A stretch of DNA of 41,883 nt from assembly GCF_028287845.1 (NCBI RefSeq), contig NZ_JAQBOW010000109.1:1-41883 (forward strand), written 5' to 3'. Each line of letters begins with the position of its first letter. Position 1 is the stretch's first letter. Source of the DNA: Mucilaginibacter sp. GTDB lineage: Bacteria; Bacteroidota; Bacteroidia; Sphingobacteriales; Sphingobacteriaceae. Shown piece by piece: positions 26,874 through 37,287 of the stretch. Under the pieces are notes generated by a model, which was given only the letters and a program-made list of their open reading frames with translations, was not told the DNA's origin and did no database searches. Made by a program: the position numbers and the translations under genes.

Positions 26874-27458
26874 TTAATTCTTCAAACTCAACTCCTTGGT
26901 TTGCATCATTTTGCGCAGATTGTTTAACGCGTAACGCATGCGGCCCAAGGCCGTGTTGATACTGACATCGGTAATGTCGGCAATTTCTTTAAAGCTCATA
27001 TCGCCAAAGTGACGCATAATTAATACTTCTTTTTGCTCAGAAGGGAGCAATTGTATCAATATCTTTAAATCCTTGTGAGTTTGGTCGCGAACCATTCGGT
27101 CCTCTGTGCTTTCATCGTAGTTGCCAAGCACCTCAAAAATATCAAAATCGTCCCCATTGCTTACCATTGGCGCGCGCTTTTCACGACGAAAATGGTCAAT
27201 AACCAGGTTATGTGCAATACGGGTTACCCAGGGTAAAAATTTACCTTCTTCGTTATATTTACCGGCCTTTAGCGTATTAATTACTTTAATAAAAGCATCC
27301 TGAAAAATATCTTCGGCAAGATATTCATCTTTAACAAGCAGGTAAATTGAAGTATAAATTTTTGATTGATAACGGCGGATCAACTCTACTAAACCCTTTT
27401 CATCTCCGGTTACGTACAGATGGATTAAATCCTGATCACTTTGCAATTGAAAATCCAT
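26874..27458 (-). CDS. ECF-type RNA polymerase sigma factor
   Basis: 194 aa. Region 2 is DLIHLYVTGDEKGLVELIRRYQSKIY (starting ~10) with EYLAEDIFQDAFIKVI and FLPWVTRIAHNLVIDHFRREKR. Region 4 is LPSEQKEVLIMRHFGDMSFKEIADITDVSINTALGRMRYALNNLRK, with the helix-turn-helix at ~150-180. No anti-sigma gene follows, so control may be elsewhere. The RpoE-like form is conserved as a stand-alone gene in Bacteroidota. It is divergent from uvrA across 299 AT-rich bases. Confidence 0.95.
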   Translation of the reverse strand: MDFQLQSDQDLIHLYVTGDEKGLVELIRRYQSKIYTSIYLLVKDEYLAEDIFQDAFIKVINTLKAGKYNEEGKFLPWVTRIAHNLVIDHFRREKRAPMVSNGDDFDIFEVLGNYDESTEDRMVRDQTHKDLKILIQLLPSEQKEVLIMRHFGDMSFKEIADITDVSINTALGRMRYALNNLRKMMQTKELSLKN

Positions 27459-27757
27459 ATTAAGCTCTTACTTTTTAAACTTAGTTAATTAAATTGTTAA
27501 GTATAGCTTCTAATCGATAGGGGGTCTCCTTTGGGGTTAAATTATTATTACCCCAAATAAAACAAATTATACGCTAAAAAACAAATAATTTTTTTTTGTC
27601 ATAATATTTATTGCTTTGTCCTGTTATTTGGATACTGCTAAATATTTTAGGATTTTTGCATTTTGTAAAAAAGTGCATAGCAATAGCTTACATAGTATAG
27701 ACTCGTTTAATCATAAATGGTTTAATCACAATAAGCATTTATAATATAAAATAATAC
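27459..27757. other. Divergent promoter region of sigma factor and uvrA
   Basis: AT-rich, with no gene. On the minus strand it has ATTTGTTTTATTTG stretches that resemble the region's promoter words. No strong -33/-7 pair can be assigned. Confidence 0.4.
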
Positions 27758-30619
27758 ATGGTTAAAGAAGCGGATAAAGATCCCAAAAAACATATTATAA
27801 TAAAGGGTAGCCGGGTGCATAATCTTAAAAACCTGGATGTAGCAATACCAAAAAACAAACTGGTTGTAGTTACGGGCATGTCTGGCTCAGGCAAATCATC
27901 CCTGGCTTTTGATACACTTTATGCCGAAGGTCAGCGCCGTTATGTAGAGAGTCTTTCATCATACGCCCGCCAGTTTTTGGGCCGCATGAACAAGCCCGAT
28001 GTTGACTATATTAAAGGTATTGCCCCTGCTATAGCGATCGAACAAAAAGTAATTACCTCAAACCCGCGCTCTACAGTTGGTACCTCAACAGAGATATATG
28101 ATTACCTTAAGTTGCTTTTTTCACGTATTGGTAAAACGACTTCGCCGGTATCGGGCGGCATTGTAAAAAAAGATTCGGTTACTGATGTGATTAATTTTAT
28201 TATGGCTTTGCCTGATGAAACACAGGCTACCATACTTTGCCCGCTTTACCCGCATAATAACCGTAGCTTAAAAGAAGAGCTGGCCGTATTAATGCAAAAA
28301 GGGTTTGTGAGGGTTGAATATCAAAGCAAAATATCACGCATCGAATCGCTTTTAGAAGAAGAGGGATTAGATAACACCGTATGGGATAATGTAGAAGAAA
28401 GCACCACCCCTGACCGTGACCGCTATAAGGACCACGCTGTACATATTGTAATAGACCGTATTACTAAAAATGATTCGGAAGAGACCATGAGCCGCCTGGC
28501 CGACTCGGTGCAAACCGCGTTTTTTGAAGGCAAGGGCGATTGCTATGTAAGGTATCAGGAACCTGACACAGCTGAAGAAAAGGAGCGTTTTTTTTGCGAT
28601 AGGTTTGAGCTGGATGGAATTAAGTTTGAAGAGCCTACATCAAATTTCTTCAGCTTTAATAATCCGTATGGTGCCTGTAAACGTTGCGAAGGCTACGGCA
28701 AAGTAATTGGCATTGACGAAGACTTAGTTATTCCTGATAAAAGCAAAACCGTTTACGAAGGTGCTATTGCCCCGTGGCGCGGCGAGAAAATGCGTGAGTG
28801 GAACGATGAACTGGTAAAACATTCTTTAAAGTTTGATTTTCCTATCCATCGCCAGTACAACCAACTGACCGAAAAAGAGCAACGCTTATTATGGACCGGC
28901 AATAAACACTTCCGCGGCTTGGATGAATTTTTCAAGGAGATGGAGGCGCAAACCTATAAAATTCAATACAGGGTTATGCTATCCCGCTACCGCGGCAAAA
29001 CCACCTGCCCCGAGTGTAAAGGCAGCCGCCTGCGCCATGATGCTACCTATGTTAAGATAAACAACCAGTCTATCACCGATGTGGTTTTGATGGCGCTGGA
29101 TAAAGCGCTGGTATTTTTTGCAGGCCTGCAATTAAACGAAACCGATGTTAAAATTGGCAAGCGGTTATTAACCGAAATAACCAACCGTTTAAGCTTTTTA
29201 AATGATGTTGGATTAAGCTATTTAACGCTGAATCGTTTATCTAACACCTTATCAGGTGGCGAGTCGCAGCGTATTAATTTGGCAACCTCGTTGGGTAGTA
29301 GTTTGGTTGGATCGGTATATGTATTGGATGAGCCGAGCATTGGCCTGCATCCACGTGATACGCAACGGTTAATAACTGTTCTAAAATCATTACGCGATGT
29401 TGGCAATACCGTTTTGGTGGTTGAGCACGAAGAAGAGATCATGAAAGCCGCCGATCATATTATTGACATCGGCCCCGCTGCCGGCACCCATGGCGGCGAG
29501 CTGGTATTTAGCGGCACTTATGATGAAATTATAAAAGATAACAACAGCTTAACCGGCCGTTATTTAAGCGGCAGGGAAGAAATAGCTATCCCAACAAGTC
29601 GCCGTAAATGGAACGATTTTATAGAGATAAAAGGCGCACGCGAAAATAACCTGCAGCATGTAACAGCTAAGTTCCCGCTAGGTGTGTTTACCGCCGTTAC
29701 CGGTGTATCCGGCTCAGGTAAAACCAGCCTGGTAAAGCGTATACTTGCTCCTGCACTGCAAAAAACGTTGGGCAATTACAATGGCGAGCAAACCGGCAGC
29801 TATGATGCTATTGAAGGTGATTATGCTAAAATTGAACAGGTAGAAATGGTGGATCAAAATCCAATTGGCCGTTCATCACGCTCCAACCCGGTTACGTATG
29901 TTAAGGCCTGGGACGAGATACGCAACCTGTTTGCGGCGCGCCCGGTTGCTAAAGCTGCAGGGTTAAAACCATCGGCATTTTCTTTTAATGTTGAGGGTGG
30001 CCGTTGCGATGTTTGCCAGGGCGAGGGCGAAGTAAAAATAGAAATGCAGTTTATGGCTGACATTTTCTTAACCTGCGAAACCTGCGGTGGCAAACGCTTT
30101 AAGCAACATATACTGGATATTACTTACAATGAAAAAAATGTAAGCGATGTACTAAGCATGACCATTGAAGAAGCATTGGAGTTTTTTGTTTCTGAGCCTA
30201 AGATCATCGCTAAAATAAAACCTTTATTTGAAGTGGGTTTAGGTTATGTGCAGTTGGGCCAATCATCCAATACACTATCAGGCGGCGAAGCGCAGCGTAT
30301 CAAGCTGGCATCCTTCCTGGTTAAAGGGAATAATCCGCATAAAACGCTGTTCATTTTTGATGAGCCTACAACAGGCTTACACTTTGCCGATATTAAGAAA
30401 CTGCTAAAATCATTCGATGCCCTGTTAGAGCATGGCAACACCATTATTGTAATTGAACACAATATGGATGTGATAAAATGCGCCGATTGGGTTATTGATA
30501 TAGGCCCCGAAGGCGGCGACCGTGGCGGCAAAGTAGTATTTGAAGGATTGCCTGAGGATCTGATAAAAGAAAAAGATAGCTATACGGGTAAGTTTTTGAA
30601 AGAAAGATTTTTGAGCTAA
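27758..30619 (+). CDS. uvrA: Excinuclease ABC subunit A
   Basis: 953 aa, full length. It is an ATPase that finds bulky DNA lesions and loads UvrB. ABC1 Walker A is GMSGSGKS (residues 40-47) and ABC2 Walker A is GVSGSGKT (649-656). Both signatures are present (LSGGESQRI ~498, LSGGEAQRI ~840). The UvrB-binding insert (~130-240) is present, so it is a class I UvrA. The C-terminal zinc module is intact (CDVCQGEG ... CETCGG). The first zinc module is odd: it has C280-DRF-F283 where E. coli has CxxC, with C307 and C310 kept, so one ligand is lost. It stands alone, divergent from the sigma factor. Confidence 0.97.
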   Translation: MVKEADKDPKKHIIIKGSRVHNLKNLDVAIPKNKLVVVTGMSGSGKSSLAFDTLYAEGQRRYVESLSSYARQFLGRMNKPDVDYIKGIAPAIAIEQKVITSNPRSTVGTSTEIYDYLKLLFSRIGKTTSPVSGGIVKKDSVTDVINFIMALPDETQATILCPLYPHNNRSLKEELAVLMQKGFVRVEYQSKISRIESLLEEEGLDNTVWDNVEESTTPDRDRYKDHAVHIVIDRITKNDSEETMSRLADSVQTAFFEGKGDCYVRYQEPDTAEEKERFFCDRFELDGIKFEEPTSNFFSFNNPYGACKRCEGYGKVIGIDEDLVIPDKSKTVYEGAIAPWRGEKMREWNDELVKHSLKFDFPIHRQYNQLTEKEQRLLWTGNKHFRGLDEFFKEMEAQTYKIQYRVMLSRYRGKTTCPECKGSRLRHDATYVKINNQSITDVVLMALDKALVFFAGLQLNETDVKIGKRLLTEITNRLSFLNDVGLSYLTLNRLSNTLSGGESQRINLATSLGSSLVGSVYVLDEPSIGLHPRDTQRLITVLKSLRDVGNTVLVVEHEEEIMKAADHIIDIGPAAGTHGGELVFSGTYDEIIKDNNSLTGRYLSGREEIAIPTSRRKWNDFIEIKGARENNLQHVTAKFPLGVFTAVTGVSGSGKTSLVKRILAPALQKTLGNYNGEQTGSYDAIEGDYAKIEQVEMVDQNPIGRSSRSNPVTYVKAWDEIRNLFAARPVAKAAGLKPSAFSFNVEGGRCDVCQGEGEVKIEMQFMADIFLTCETCGGKRFKQHILDITYNEKNVSDVLSMTIEEALEFFVSEPKIIAKIKPLFEVGLGYVQLGQSSNTLSGGEAQRIKLASFLVKGNNPHKTLFIFDEPTTGLHFADIKKLLKSFDALLEHGNTIIVIEHNMDVIKCADWVIDIGPEGGDRGGKVVFEGLPEDLIKEKDSYTGKFLKERFLS

Positions 30620-30697
30620 CATTATAGCGTTAAGCCTATTAAGCACCCGTTTATAACGAGTACTTAACAGGGCTCTGCCATTGTATCGCAAAGTATA

Positions 30698-31222
30698 TTA
30701 TCCATCCAACTTCTTCAAAAACTCCAACCCTGCATCCCATTCGCCAAAGCCTGATGCCACATTAATATGCCCGGCATCACCAATATTAATTATCTCGCTC
30801 CCCCAGCTATCCGCAAATAGTCTGGCGCGATTAAGTGTTACATAATAATCATCAGTACTTACTACCGCAATTGATGGAAATGGCAGCACAGGTTTAAACC
30901 CGCTTGTTCCGGTTGGATAAGTATCTGCTTCGGTATCGCTTGGGCCAACTAACAACGCACCCTTAATTTTGGTGTTAAACTTTTGTGCCCAATAAGCTAT
31001 AGTGGCGCAAGCCAGGCTGTGGCCAACCAATATTACTTGCGACGGGTCTTGCTTATTAATTTCATTATTAATCGCTTCTACCCAATCGGCACAAACCGGG
31101 GTATCCCAATCCTGCTGTTCAACCCGGGTAAAATTAAACCGGCGCTCCCATAAAGATTGCCAATGCTGCGGACCTGAGCTACCCAGTCCGGGTATAATAA
31201 GGATGGTTGATTTAAAAATCAT
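30698..31222 (-). CDS. RBBP9/YdeN-type alpha/beta hydrolase
   Basis: 174 aa, the usual length. The N-terminus has ILIIPGLGSSGPQHWQSLWE, then VILVGHSLACATIAYW with nucleophile Ser69. Asp in VSTDDYY (124 or 125) and His152 in DAGHINVASGFGEW complete the triad. The family includes small serine hydrolases of uncertain substrate. It lies 26 bases from the next upstream gene on the same strand, so the two may be co-transcribed. Confidence 0.93.
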   Translation of the reverse strand: MIFKSTILIIPGLGSSGPQHWQSLWERRFNFTRVEQQDWDTPVCADWVEAINNEINKQDPSQVILVGHSLACATIAYWAQKFNTKIKGALLVGPSDTEADTYPTGTSGFKPVLPFPSIAVVSTDDYYVTLNRARLFADSWGSEIINIGDAGHINVASGFGEWDAGLEFLKKLDG

Positions 31223-31248
31223 GGTTTTTAATAATATTTATGAAACTG

Positions 31249-32379
31249 TTACTTATCCTCAATTTGCAAAAACCGGTAGCTGAAACTATAAAGCCCTTGC
31301 CCAAAATTAAATGTGATATTGAATTTTTGCGTTACCGGTTTGCCATCCACGGTAGCCGGGTTTAATGCCGGCAACCGCCTAAGGCTTGCTATCAATCCCT
31401 GTGCTATCGATTGGTTAAAAGCATCATTAGCAGTCATATTAACAATAAATCCCCTGTCGTTAACTTCACCTGTAATATTAAATTGATTTTCGTACGATTT
31501 TATATTAACCGTTTTAAGGTATGGCTCAACAGCGCGCTTAATTGCTTCAGAGAAATAACCAAATCCTTGGGCGTATTGCGCATTTACAATATGTTTGCGT
31601 TTAACACCGTTACATGGCACCATTGACACATGCAACAGCTCGGCTTTAACAAATGGCAGCACATCGCCCGGAACTAATGCCATCCTCGACACATCGTTAT
31701 AATCGCCCAATGGACCTGTCCCTTTTTGAAACGCACCATTTTTGTATTTTTCGGTAGCAATATCGGTATTGGTGGCATCGTCTGTTTTCATGGCACTCCA
31801 TGCGCCATCGGGTTTGCCGTTAAGCAACTTCCCCTTCCAGTATATCGACCCGGTGTTAACCCGGTAAGTGCCTTTTCCATTATCAATAGTTTTAACACCT
31901 TTTGCATCCCAGGCATCTGTTATCTTTATATCTTTTCCGTTGGCTTCAAAAGTTAATTTGGGTTTACCGTCATCATAATACATTTCCCACTTGCCCTCAT
32001 ACTCATTATTTTTAAAGCTGCCCTTAGCTTGTAATTGTCCGTTTAAATAATGGGTGATGAAATAGCCATCCTTCAACCCATCTGCGGTATAGTTGCCCTC
32101 TGTAAGTATTAAATTAGGATTAAGGCTGCTTACATCTTTAATTTTGCCCAAATATTTGCGCTTTCGCATATCCAGTTTCGCGTAGCGGATAACCTGCTTA
32201 CAGCTATCTTCTATCAAATCAAACTCGTCGTTAAGGGCCATATTAACGCTGTCTTTCCCTACAAAATTAAAGCTGATACGGCGTGTTGTGTGCAGAAGAT
32301 TGGCTGCATTAAGCGTTTGCGCAATAGCAAAAGGGCAATATAATATGCCCACGGCCATTAGGATAAGAATGTTTTTCAT
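31249..32379 (-). CDS. Secreted MORN/YwqK-repeat protein with TonB-C-like end
   Basis: 376 aa with a signal peptide ending near FAIAQ. The centre holds MORN/YwqK-like repeats (DGYFITHYLNGQLQAKGSF, YEGKWEMYYDDGKPKLTF, NGKPDGAWSAMK). The C-terminal ~90 residues end in LRRLPALNPATVDGKPVTQ and FNITFNFG, which resemble the TonB C-terminal fold seen in many Bacteroidota envelope proteins. The function of such fusions is not known. They are probably periplasmic or outer-membrane-associated structural modules. It is upstream of the alpha/beta hydrolase gene. Confidence 0.75.
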   Translation of the reverse strand: MKNILILMAVGILYCPFAIAQTLNAANLLHTTRRISFNFVGKDSVNMALNDEFDLIEDSCKQVIRYAKLDMRKRKYLGKIKDVSSLNPNLILTEGNYTADGLKDGYFITHYLNGQLQAKGSFKNNEYEGKWEMYYDDGKPKLTFEANGKDIKITDAWDAKGVKTIDNGKGTYRVNTGSIYWKGKLLNGKPDGAWSAMKTDDATNTDIATEKYKNGAFQKGTGPLGDYNDVSRMALVPGDVLPFVKAELLHVSMVPCNGVKRKHIVNAQYAQGFGYFSEAIKRAVEPYLKTVNIKSYENQFNITGEVNDRGFIVNMTANDAFNQSIAQGLIASLRRLPALNPATVDGKPVTQKFNITFNFGQGLYSFSYRFLQIEDK

Positions 32380-32501
32380 GGTTTAGGTGTTATAACTACC
32401 AAGTTAGTAATTATTTACATTATTAGAGATTTACTAACATCATATTGTCAAATCAACAATTCGATAAATCAATAACTCAATAATTACATATATTAGCTTT
32501 A

Positions 32502-34127
32502 ATGAATAAACTGATAGGCTACCTGTGTTTACTTTTTCTGATATCTGCTTGTAGTCCGTCCGAAAATAATACCCGGCAAACTGTTTTCAATATCAACCTT
32601 GACGAGGGCCTAACCTCGCTTGATCCGGCTTTTTGCCGCAACCATAACACCATCTGGATGGATAACCAGGTATACAATGGTTTGGTGCAGATAAATGACA
32701 ATTTGAAAACCATCCCCTGCATTGCCAAAACCTGGGATATATCTGCCGATGGGAAAGTATATACCTTCCACCTGCGTAATGATGTTTATTTTCAGGATGA
32801 AACGCATTTTAAAAATGGCATTGGCCGCAAGGTTGCAGCTGCCGATTTTGCTTATAGCTTTAGCCGTCTTATCGACCCAAAAGTAGCCTCATCGGGCTCA
32901 TGGATATTTAGCGATAAGGTAGTTGGCAGGCAAGCTTTCGAGCCATTAAATGACAGCACCTTCCGCATCACCTTAAAGCAGCCCTTCGCGCCTTTTATCA
33001 GCATGCTTACGGCGCAGTATTGCTCTGTAGTACCTAAGGAGGTGGTTGAGTTTTATGGCAAAGATTTTCGCAGCCACCCGGTGGGTACAGGGCCATTTAA
33101 ATTTAAGTATTGGAAAGAAGGCGAAGTTATGGTGCTGCTGAAAAACGAAAAATACTGGGAGAAGGATAACAAGGGCCAACAATTGCCCTACCTTGATGCT
33201 ATCCGTGCTACGTTTATTGATGATAAGCAAACCTCGTTCATGGAGTTTATTAAAAAGAAACTTGATTTTTTTAATGATATAGATGGCAGCTACCGCGATG
33301 ATATTTTAACCAAATCGGGTCGGATAACCCGCAAGTATAAGGGCCAGTTTATTTTACAAACCGGACCCTACCTCAATACCATGTACCTGGGCATGTTGGT
33401 AGATACTACGCTGCCGATAGTTAAACATTCGCCGTTGCGGATATTGAAGATAAGGCAAGCCATTAATTATGCTATTGATAAGCAAAAATTGATAAAATAC
33501 CTGCGCAATAGTTTAGGTACGCCGGGTTACCAGGGCTTTATACCGGCGGGTATGCCGGGGTTTAGTGCGGCGGATGTAAAGGGCTACAACTATAACCCTG
33601 CCAAATCGCGCCGGTTATTGGCAGAGGCAGGTTACCCCGACGGTAAAAACATGCCGCCCATCACCCTTACTACTACCGTTGCCTATCACAACATGATAGA
33701 ATATATACAGGGCGAACTGGACCGCGCCGGTATAAAAACTAAAATAGAAGTAACCCAGGGTGCCAGCCTGCGCGAAATGGTAGCCAAAAACGGTATTAAC
33801 TTTTTCTATGGATCATGGATTGCCGATTACCCGGATGCCGAGAATTACCTGTCGGTTTTCTACTCGAAAAATAAGATACCCTTTGGGCCAAATTATACCG
33901 GGTTTAATAACGCGGAGTTTGACCACCTGTTCGAGCAAGCTTACAACATAAAAAACGATGAAGAACGCTTCGCCATCTACCAAAAAATGGATAACGTGAT
34001 TATGGCGCATGCCCCGGTGGTTATTTTATATTATGATAAGCGGGTAAACCTGTACCAGAATAATATAAGCGGCTATAGCTTGAACGCGCAGAATTTGTTG
34101 ACGTTGAAACGGGTAAAAAAACTCTAG
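32502..34127 (+). CDS. ABC transporter substrate-binding lipoprotein, peptide/nickel type (SBP_bac_5)
   Basis: 541 aa. The lipobox LISAC places lipidated Cys at residue 17. The family 5 binding fold is clear: LDEGLTSLDPAFCRNHNTIW, IAKTWDISADGKVYTFHLRNDVYF, HPVGTGPFKFKYWKEGEVM, KIRQAINYAIDKQKLI and LAEAGYPDGKNMPPITL. Such proteins bind oligopeptides or related ligands for an ABC importer. No permease or ATPase genes are adjacent, so its partner lies elsewhere or is missing. Confidence 0.93.
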   Translation: MNKLIGYLCLLFLISACSPSENNTRQTVFNINLDEGLTSLDPAFCRNHNTIWMDNQVYNGLVQINDNLKTIPCIAKTWDISADGKVYTFHLRNDVYFQDETHFKNGIGRKVAAADFAYSFSRLIDPKVASSGSWIFSDKVVGRQAFEPLNDSTFRITLKQPFAPFISMLTAQYCSVVPKEVVEFYGKDFRSHPVGTGPFKFKYWKEGEVMVLLKNEKYWEKDNKGQQLPYLDAIRATFIDDKQTSFMEFIKKKLDFFNDIDGSYRDDILTKSGRITRKYKGQFILQTGPYLNTMYLGMLVDTTLPIVKHSPLRILKIRQAINYAIDKQKLIKYLRNSLGTPGYQGFIPAGMPGFSAADVKGYNYNPAKSRRLLAEAGYPDGKNMPPITLTTTVAYHNMIEYIQGELDRAGIKTKIEVTQGASLREMVAKNGINFFYGSWIADYPDAENYLSVFYSKNKIPFGPNYTGFNNAEFDHLFEQAYNIKNDEERFAIYQKMDNVIMAHAPVVILYYDKRVNLYQNNISGYSLNAQNLLTLKRVKKL

Positions 34128-34147
34128 AGACGCAATATTTTGCGTCT
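34128..34147 (+). terminator. Weak terminator-like hairpin after the binding-protein gene
   Basis: AGACGCAA pairs with TTGCGTCT (loop TATT), directly after the stop codon. The following bases are TCTTC, so the T-tract is poor. Confidence 0.45.
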
Positions 34148-34149
34148 TC

Positions 34150-34599
34150 TTCATGCAGATTGCGAGCTTCGTACACAATGTGAGCATCCGCCCGCTCAAT
34201 CGCCGCGGGTAGGCTTTGTTCTTTTCCTTGATGAAAAGAACCAAAAATCAAGTCAGCAGAGATGCTTCTTTGCGCTCAGGGCCTTTGCCCTGCAGGTCTG
34301 ATAAAATCACAGGCTGCAATATTTTTGCTCCAGATCGCACATGGCCATTGCCTTGGCAAAAAGTTGCTATGCCTTTCCCGCCGCACAGACCCGCATATTT
34401 TATCAGACCTCGCCAGAAGCTTTTCTGCTGACGGCTTAAAACTGAAATTCCGCGTTAGGGATAGCAGCGGATACCGGCCCCGCGCCTAACGCCTGTAGCC
34501 GTATAAGCGGATAGCCCGGGCCGAAGGCAATGCAATAATTTTCATCAATTTAATTGTTGTCCGTCCGCTAAAGGGGCGACACACTTTGGACGCTGCGGA
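34150..34599. repeat. Non-coding block of dispersed-repeat character
   Basis: 450 bases between two genes, more GC-rich than its surroundings. A perfect 14-base inverted repeat, AGGTCTGATAAAAT (34294-34307) against ATTTTATCAGACCT (34397-34410), encloses ~90 bases. Other parts (TGATGAAAAGAACC at 34229-34242, GTCCGTCCGC at 34559-34568) look like intergenic repeat pieces. Short ORFs across it in several frames have no protein-like features. Confidence 0.65.
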
Positions 34600-34632
34600 C
34601 AAAAAAAAGCCGCCCCGATAATCGAAGCGGCT
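34600..34632 (-). terminator. Aconitase terminator
   Basis: On the minus strand AGCCGC pairs with GCGGCT around a loop beginning TTCGATTATC and runs into eight T residues. Confidence 0.85.
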
Positions 34633-34679
34633 CTGCAAAAAACCTTTTAGCTTTTACCTTTTACCTTTCGGCCTCAAGA

Positions 34680-36944
34680 CTAAGCCATTTGTCTCCTGAT
34701 GATATTCAACGCGCCACCTGCCTTGAACCATTCTATCTGCTGTGCATTATAGGTATGGTTAACCGGGAACGAATCAACCGTTCCGTCCTGGTGATGCAAT
34801 ACTACGGTTAACTGTTTGCCCGGGGCAAAGGTGGTTAAACCGATAATATCAATTTTATCGTCTTCCTGTATCTTTTCATAATCGTTGCTATCAGCAAAGG
34901 TTATGGCCAGCATACCTTGTTTTTTCAGGTTGGTTTCGTGGATACGGGCGAATGATTTCACCAATATGGCACGTACACCCAAATGACGGGGCTCCATAGC
35001 CGCGTGCTCGCGTGATGAACCTTCGCCATAGTTCTCATCGCCAACAACAATAGAACCTATGCCATGCGCCTTATAATCGCGCTGTGTGGCAGGTACCGGG
35101 CCGTATTCGCCGGTCAGTTCGTTTTTAACGCTATCGGCAGTATTGTTGAAATAATTTATGGCACCAATCAACATATTGTTACTGATGTTATCCAGGTGAC
35201 CACGGAACTTTAACCATGGCCCAGCCATAGAGATATGATCTGTAGTACATTTACCTTTAGCTTTTATCAGCAATTTCAAGCCTGTAATATCTGTACCCTC
35301 CCACGCCTTAAACGGCTCAAGCAATTGTAAACGCGATGAAGCAAGATCAACCTTAACTACAACCCTGCTGCCATCTTCGGCAGGGGCCTGGTAACCGGCA
35401 TCTTCAACCGCGTAACCTTTAACAGGCATTTCAATACCTAAAGGCTCGTCTAGCTTAACCTGCTCGCCTTTTTCGTTGGTAAGGTAGTCAGTTAACGGGT
35501 TAAATGTTAAATCGCCTGCTATAACTAAAGCGGTTACCACCTCTGGCGATGCTACGAAAGCATGCGTATTTGGGTTACCGTCTTGCCTTTTGGCAAAGTT
35601 ACGGTTGAAAGACGTAATGATAGAGTTCTTACGGGTAGGGTCATCAGTATGACGAGCCCACTGACCAATACATGGCCCGCAAGCATTAGCCAACACTACG
35701 CCACCCATTTTGCCGAAAGTATCTAAATAACCATCGCGCTCCACCGTGTAACGTACCAGCTCAGAGCCGGGAGTTATGGTAAATTCGGCTTTAACTTTTA
35801 AGCCTTTATCAATAGCCTGTTTAGCTATAGATGCCGAACGGGTAATATCCTCATATGATGAATTGGTACATGAACCTATCAAACCAACTTCCAGTTTCTC
35901 TGGCCAGTTGTTCTCTTTAACCGCGGTAGCGAATTTAGATATCGGCCATGCCAAATCAGGAGTAAACGGACCGTTAATATGCGGCTCCAGTTCGCTCAGG
36001 TTAATTTCTATCACCTGATCAAAGTATTGTGCAGGGTTGGCGTAAACTTCGGCATCGCCGGTTAAGTGTTCTTTAACAGCGTCGGCAGCGGCAGCAACTT
36101 CTGAACGCTCGGTACCACGCAGGTAAATAGCCATTTTCTCGTCGTAACCGAAGATAGAAGTGGTAGCACCAATTTCGGCACCCATGTTACAGATGGTACC
36201 CTTACCTGTAGCGCTAAGCGATTGCGCGCCTTCGCCAAAATATTCAACAATGGCACCGGTACCACCTTTAACGGTTAGTATACCGGCAACTTTTAAAATA
36301 ACATCTTTAGCCGATGTCCAGCCCGAAAGCTTACCGGTTAATTTAACACCAATTAGCTTAGGGAACTTTAGCTCCCATGGCAGACCGGCCATAACGTCGC
36401 AAGCATCGGCACCGCCAACACCAATAGCAACCATACCTAAACCACCCGCGTTTGGCGTGTGGCTATCTGTACCTATCATCATTCCACCCGGGAAAGCGTA
36501 ATTTTCCAGCACTACCTGGTGAATAATACCCGCCCCGGCTTTCCAGAAACCAATACCATATTTATCAGATACCGAAGCCAGGAAATCATAAACCTCGCGG
36601 TTCACATCAATAGCGGTATGTAAATCTTCAACAGCGCCAACTTTGGCTTGTATCAGGTGGTCGCAATGTACCGTACTTGGTACGGCAACCTGCGGCCTGC
36701 CCGCCTGCATAAACTGCAGCAGCGCCATTTGCGCCGTAGCATCCTGCATAGCCACACGATCGGGTGCAAAGTCAACATAGTCTACACCACGACCAAAGGC
36801 TTGCTTAGCATCGCCCTCGCTCAGGTGAGCATATAATATTTTTTCGGTTAAAGTTAGGTGTTTACCAGTCGCGGTACGGGCAGCAGCCACGCGGGTGCTG
36901 TAGCGATCGTAAACCTTTTTGATCATCTCTAAATCAAAAGCCAT
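34680..36944 (-). CDS. Aconitate hydratase
   Basis: 754 aa from ATG at 36944 ([12 protein letters not shown]). The ATG at 36986 adds 14 unlikely residues. It interconverts citrate and isocitrate in the TCA cycle. The 4Fe-4S ligands are in [11 protein letters not shown] and [13 protein letters not shown], and [19 protein letters not shown] marks the substrate site. The swivel domain has [17 protein letters not shown] and [18 protein letters not shown]. The length and order match the mitochondrial-type aconitase found in Bacteroidota rather than AcnB. It is monocistronic with its own terminator. Confidence 0.97.
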   Translation of the reverse strand: MAFDLEMIKKVYDRYSTRVAAARTATGKHLTLTEKILYAHLSEGDAKQAFGRGVDYVDFAPDRVAMQDATAQMALLQFMQAGRPQVAVPSTVHCDHLIQAKVGAVEDLHTAIDVNREVYDFLASVSDKYGIGFWKAGAGIIHQVVLENYAFPGGMMIGTDSHTPNAGGLGMVAIGVGGADACDVMAGLPWELKFPKLIGVKLTGKLSGWTSAKDVILKVAGILTVKGGTGAIVEYFGEGAQSLSATGKGTICNMGAEIGATTSIFGYDEKMAIYLRGTERSEVAAAADAVKEHLTGDAEVYANPAQYFDQVIEINLSELEPHINGPFTPDLAWPISKFATAVKENNWPEKLEVGLIGSCTNSSYEDITRSASIAKQAIDKGLKVKAEFTITPGSELVRYTVERDGYLDTFGKMGGVVLANACGPCIGQWARHTDDPTRKNSIITSFNRNFAKRQDGNPNTHAFVASPEVVTALVIAGDLTFNPLTDYLTNEKGEQVKLDEPLGIEMPVKGYAVEDAGYQAPAEDGSRVVVKVDLASSRLQLLEPFKAWEGTDITGLKLLIKAKGKCTTDHISMAGPWLKFRGHLDNISNNMLIGAINYFNNTADSVKNELTGEYGPVPATQRDYKAHGIGSIVVGDENYGEGSSREHAAMEPRHLGVRAILVKSFARIHETNLKKQGMLAITFADSNDYEKIQEDDKIDIIGLTTFAPGKQLTVVLHHQDGTVDSFPVNHTYNAQQIEWFKAGGALNIIRRQMA

Positions 36945-37083
36945 TTTAGTAATATTTAAGTAAGAAGTAAAACGAATAATCCCCATTTAAAGTAATAACT
37001 TCCACTAAAAACAGGCGTGGTGCGAATTTACAAAATATAACGCTTAATGCGAAGCCAGTACAATGTCAAATGTTATTTGGAAA

Positions 37084-37172
37084 TGTTCTATTTAGTGATT
37101 GGGTGGAAAGATTAGGTATTGAAGATTAAAGATTGGGTGGAAAGATTAGGTATTGAAGATTAAAGATTAGGC
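37084..37172. repeat. Two 34-base tandem repeats plus outer arm of an inverted repeat
   Basis: The 34-base unit starting GATTGGGTGGAAAGATTAGG occurs twice without change (37097-37130, 37131-37164). It is followed by GATTAGGCCTGTC (37165-37177), which is the exact inverse of GACAGGCCTAATC at 38060-38072. The surrounding words (ATTGAAGATTAAAGATT) recur inverted at 38073-38100. It marks the left border of the pseudogene block. Confidence 0.85.
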
Positions 37173-37194
37173 CTGTCGTTTCCCCCCGCAATCT

Positions 37195-37240
37195 GGCGCA
37201 AGTCTTAGCGGGTAGGCTTGTGCAGGGCTCGACTTGTGCC
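37195..37240. repeat. Stem-loop (GGCGCAAGTC / GACTTGTGCC)
   Basis: Arms at 37195-37204 and 37231-37240 pair at nine of ten positions. It lies between the border repeat and the pseudogene. Confidence 0.6.
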
Positions 37241-37287
37241 GATGCTACGCTTTTATTATCTTTCGTTTTTCATTAGCACCATGCGCC

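Noticed and set aside
34216..34489. Short ORFs on both strands in the 34150-34599 block
   Set aside because: Overlapping frames in a repeat-like region with no protein motif; the composition reflects the repeat.
37097..37164. 34-base tandem repeat as a CRISPR or minisatellite array
   Set aside because: Only two copies with no spacers, and the unit is built from the same words as the neighbouring inverted repeat.
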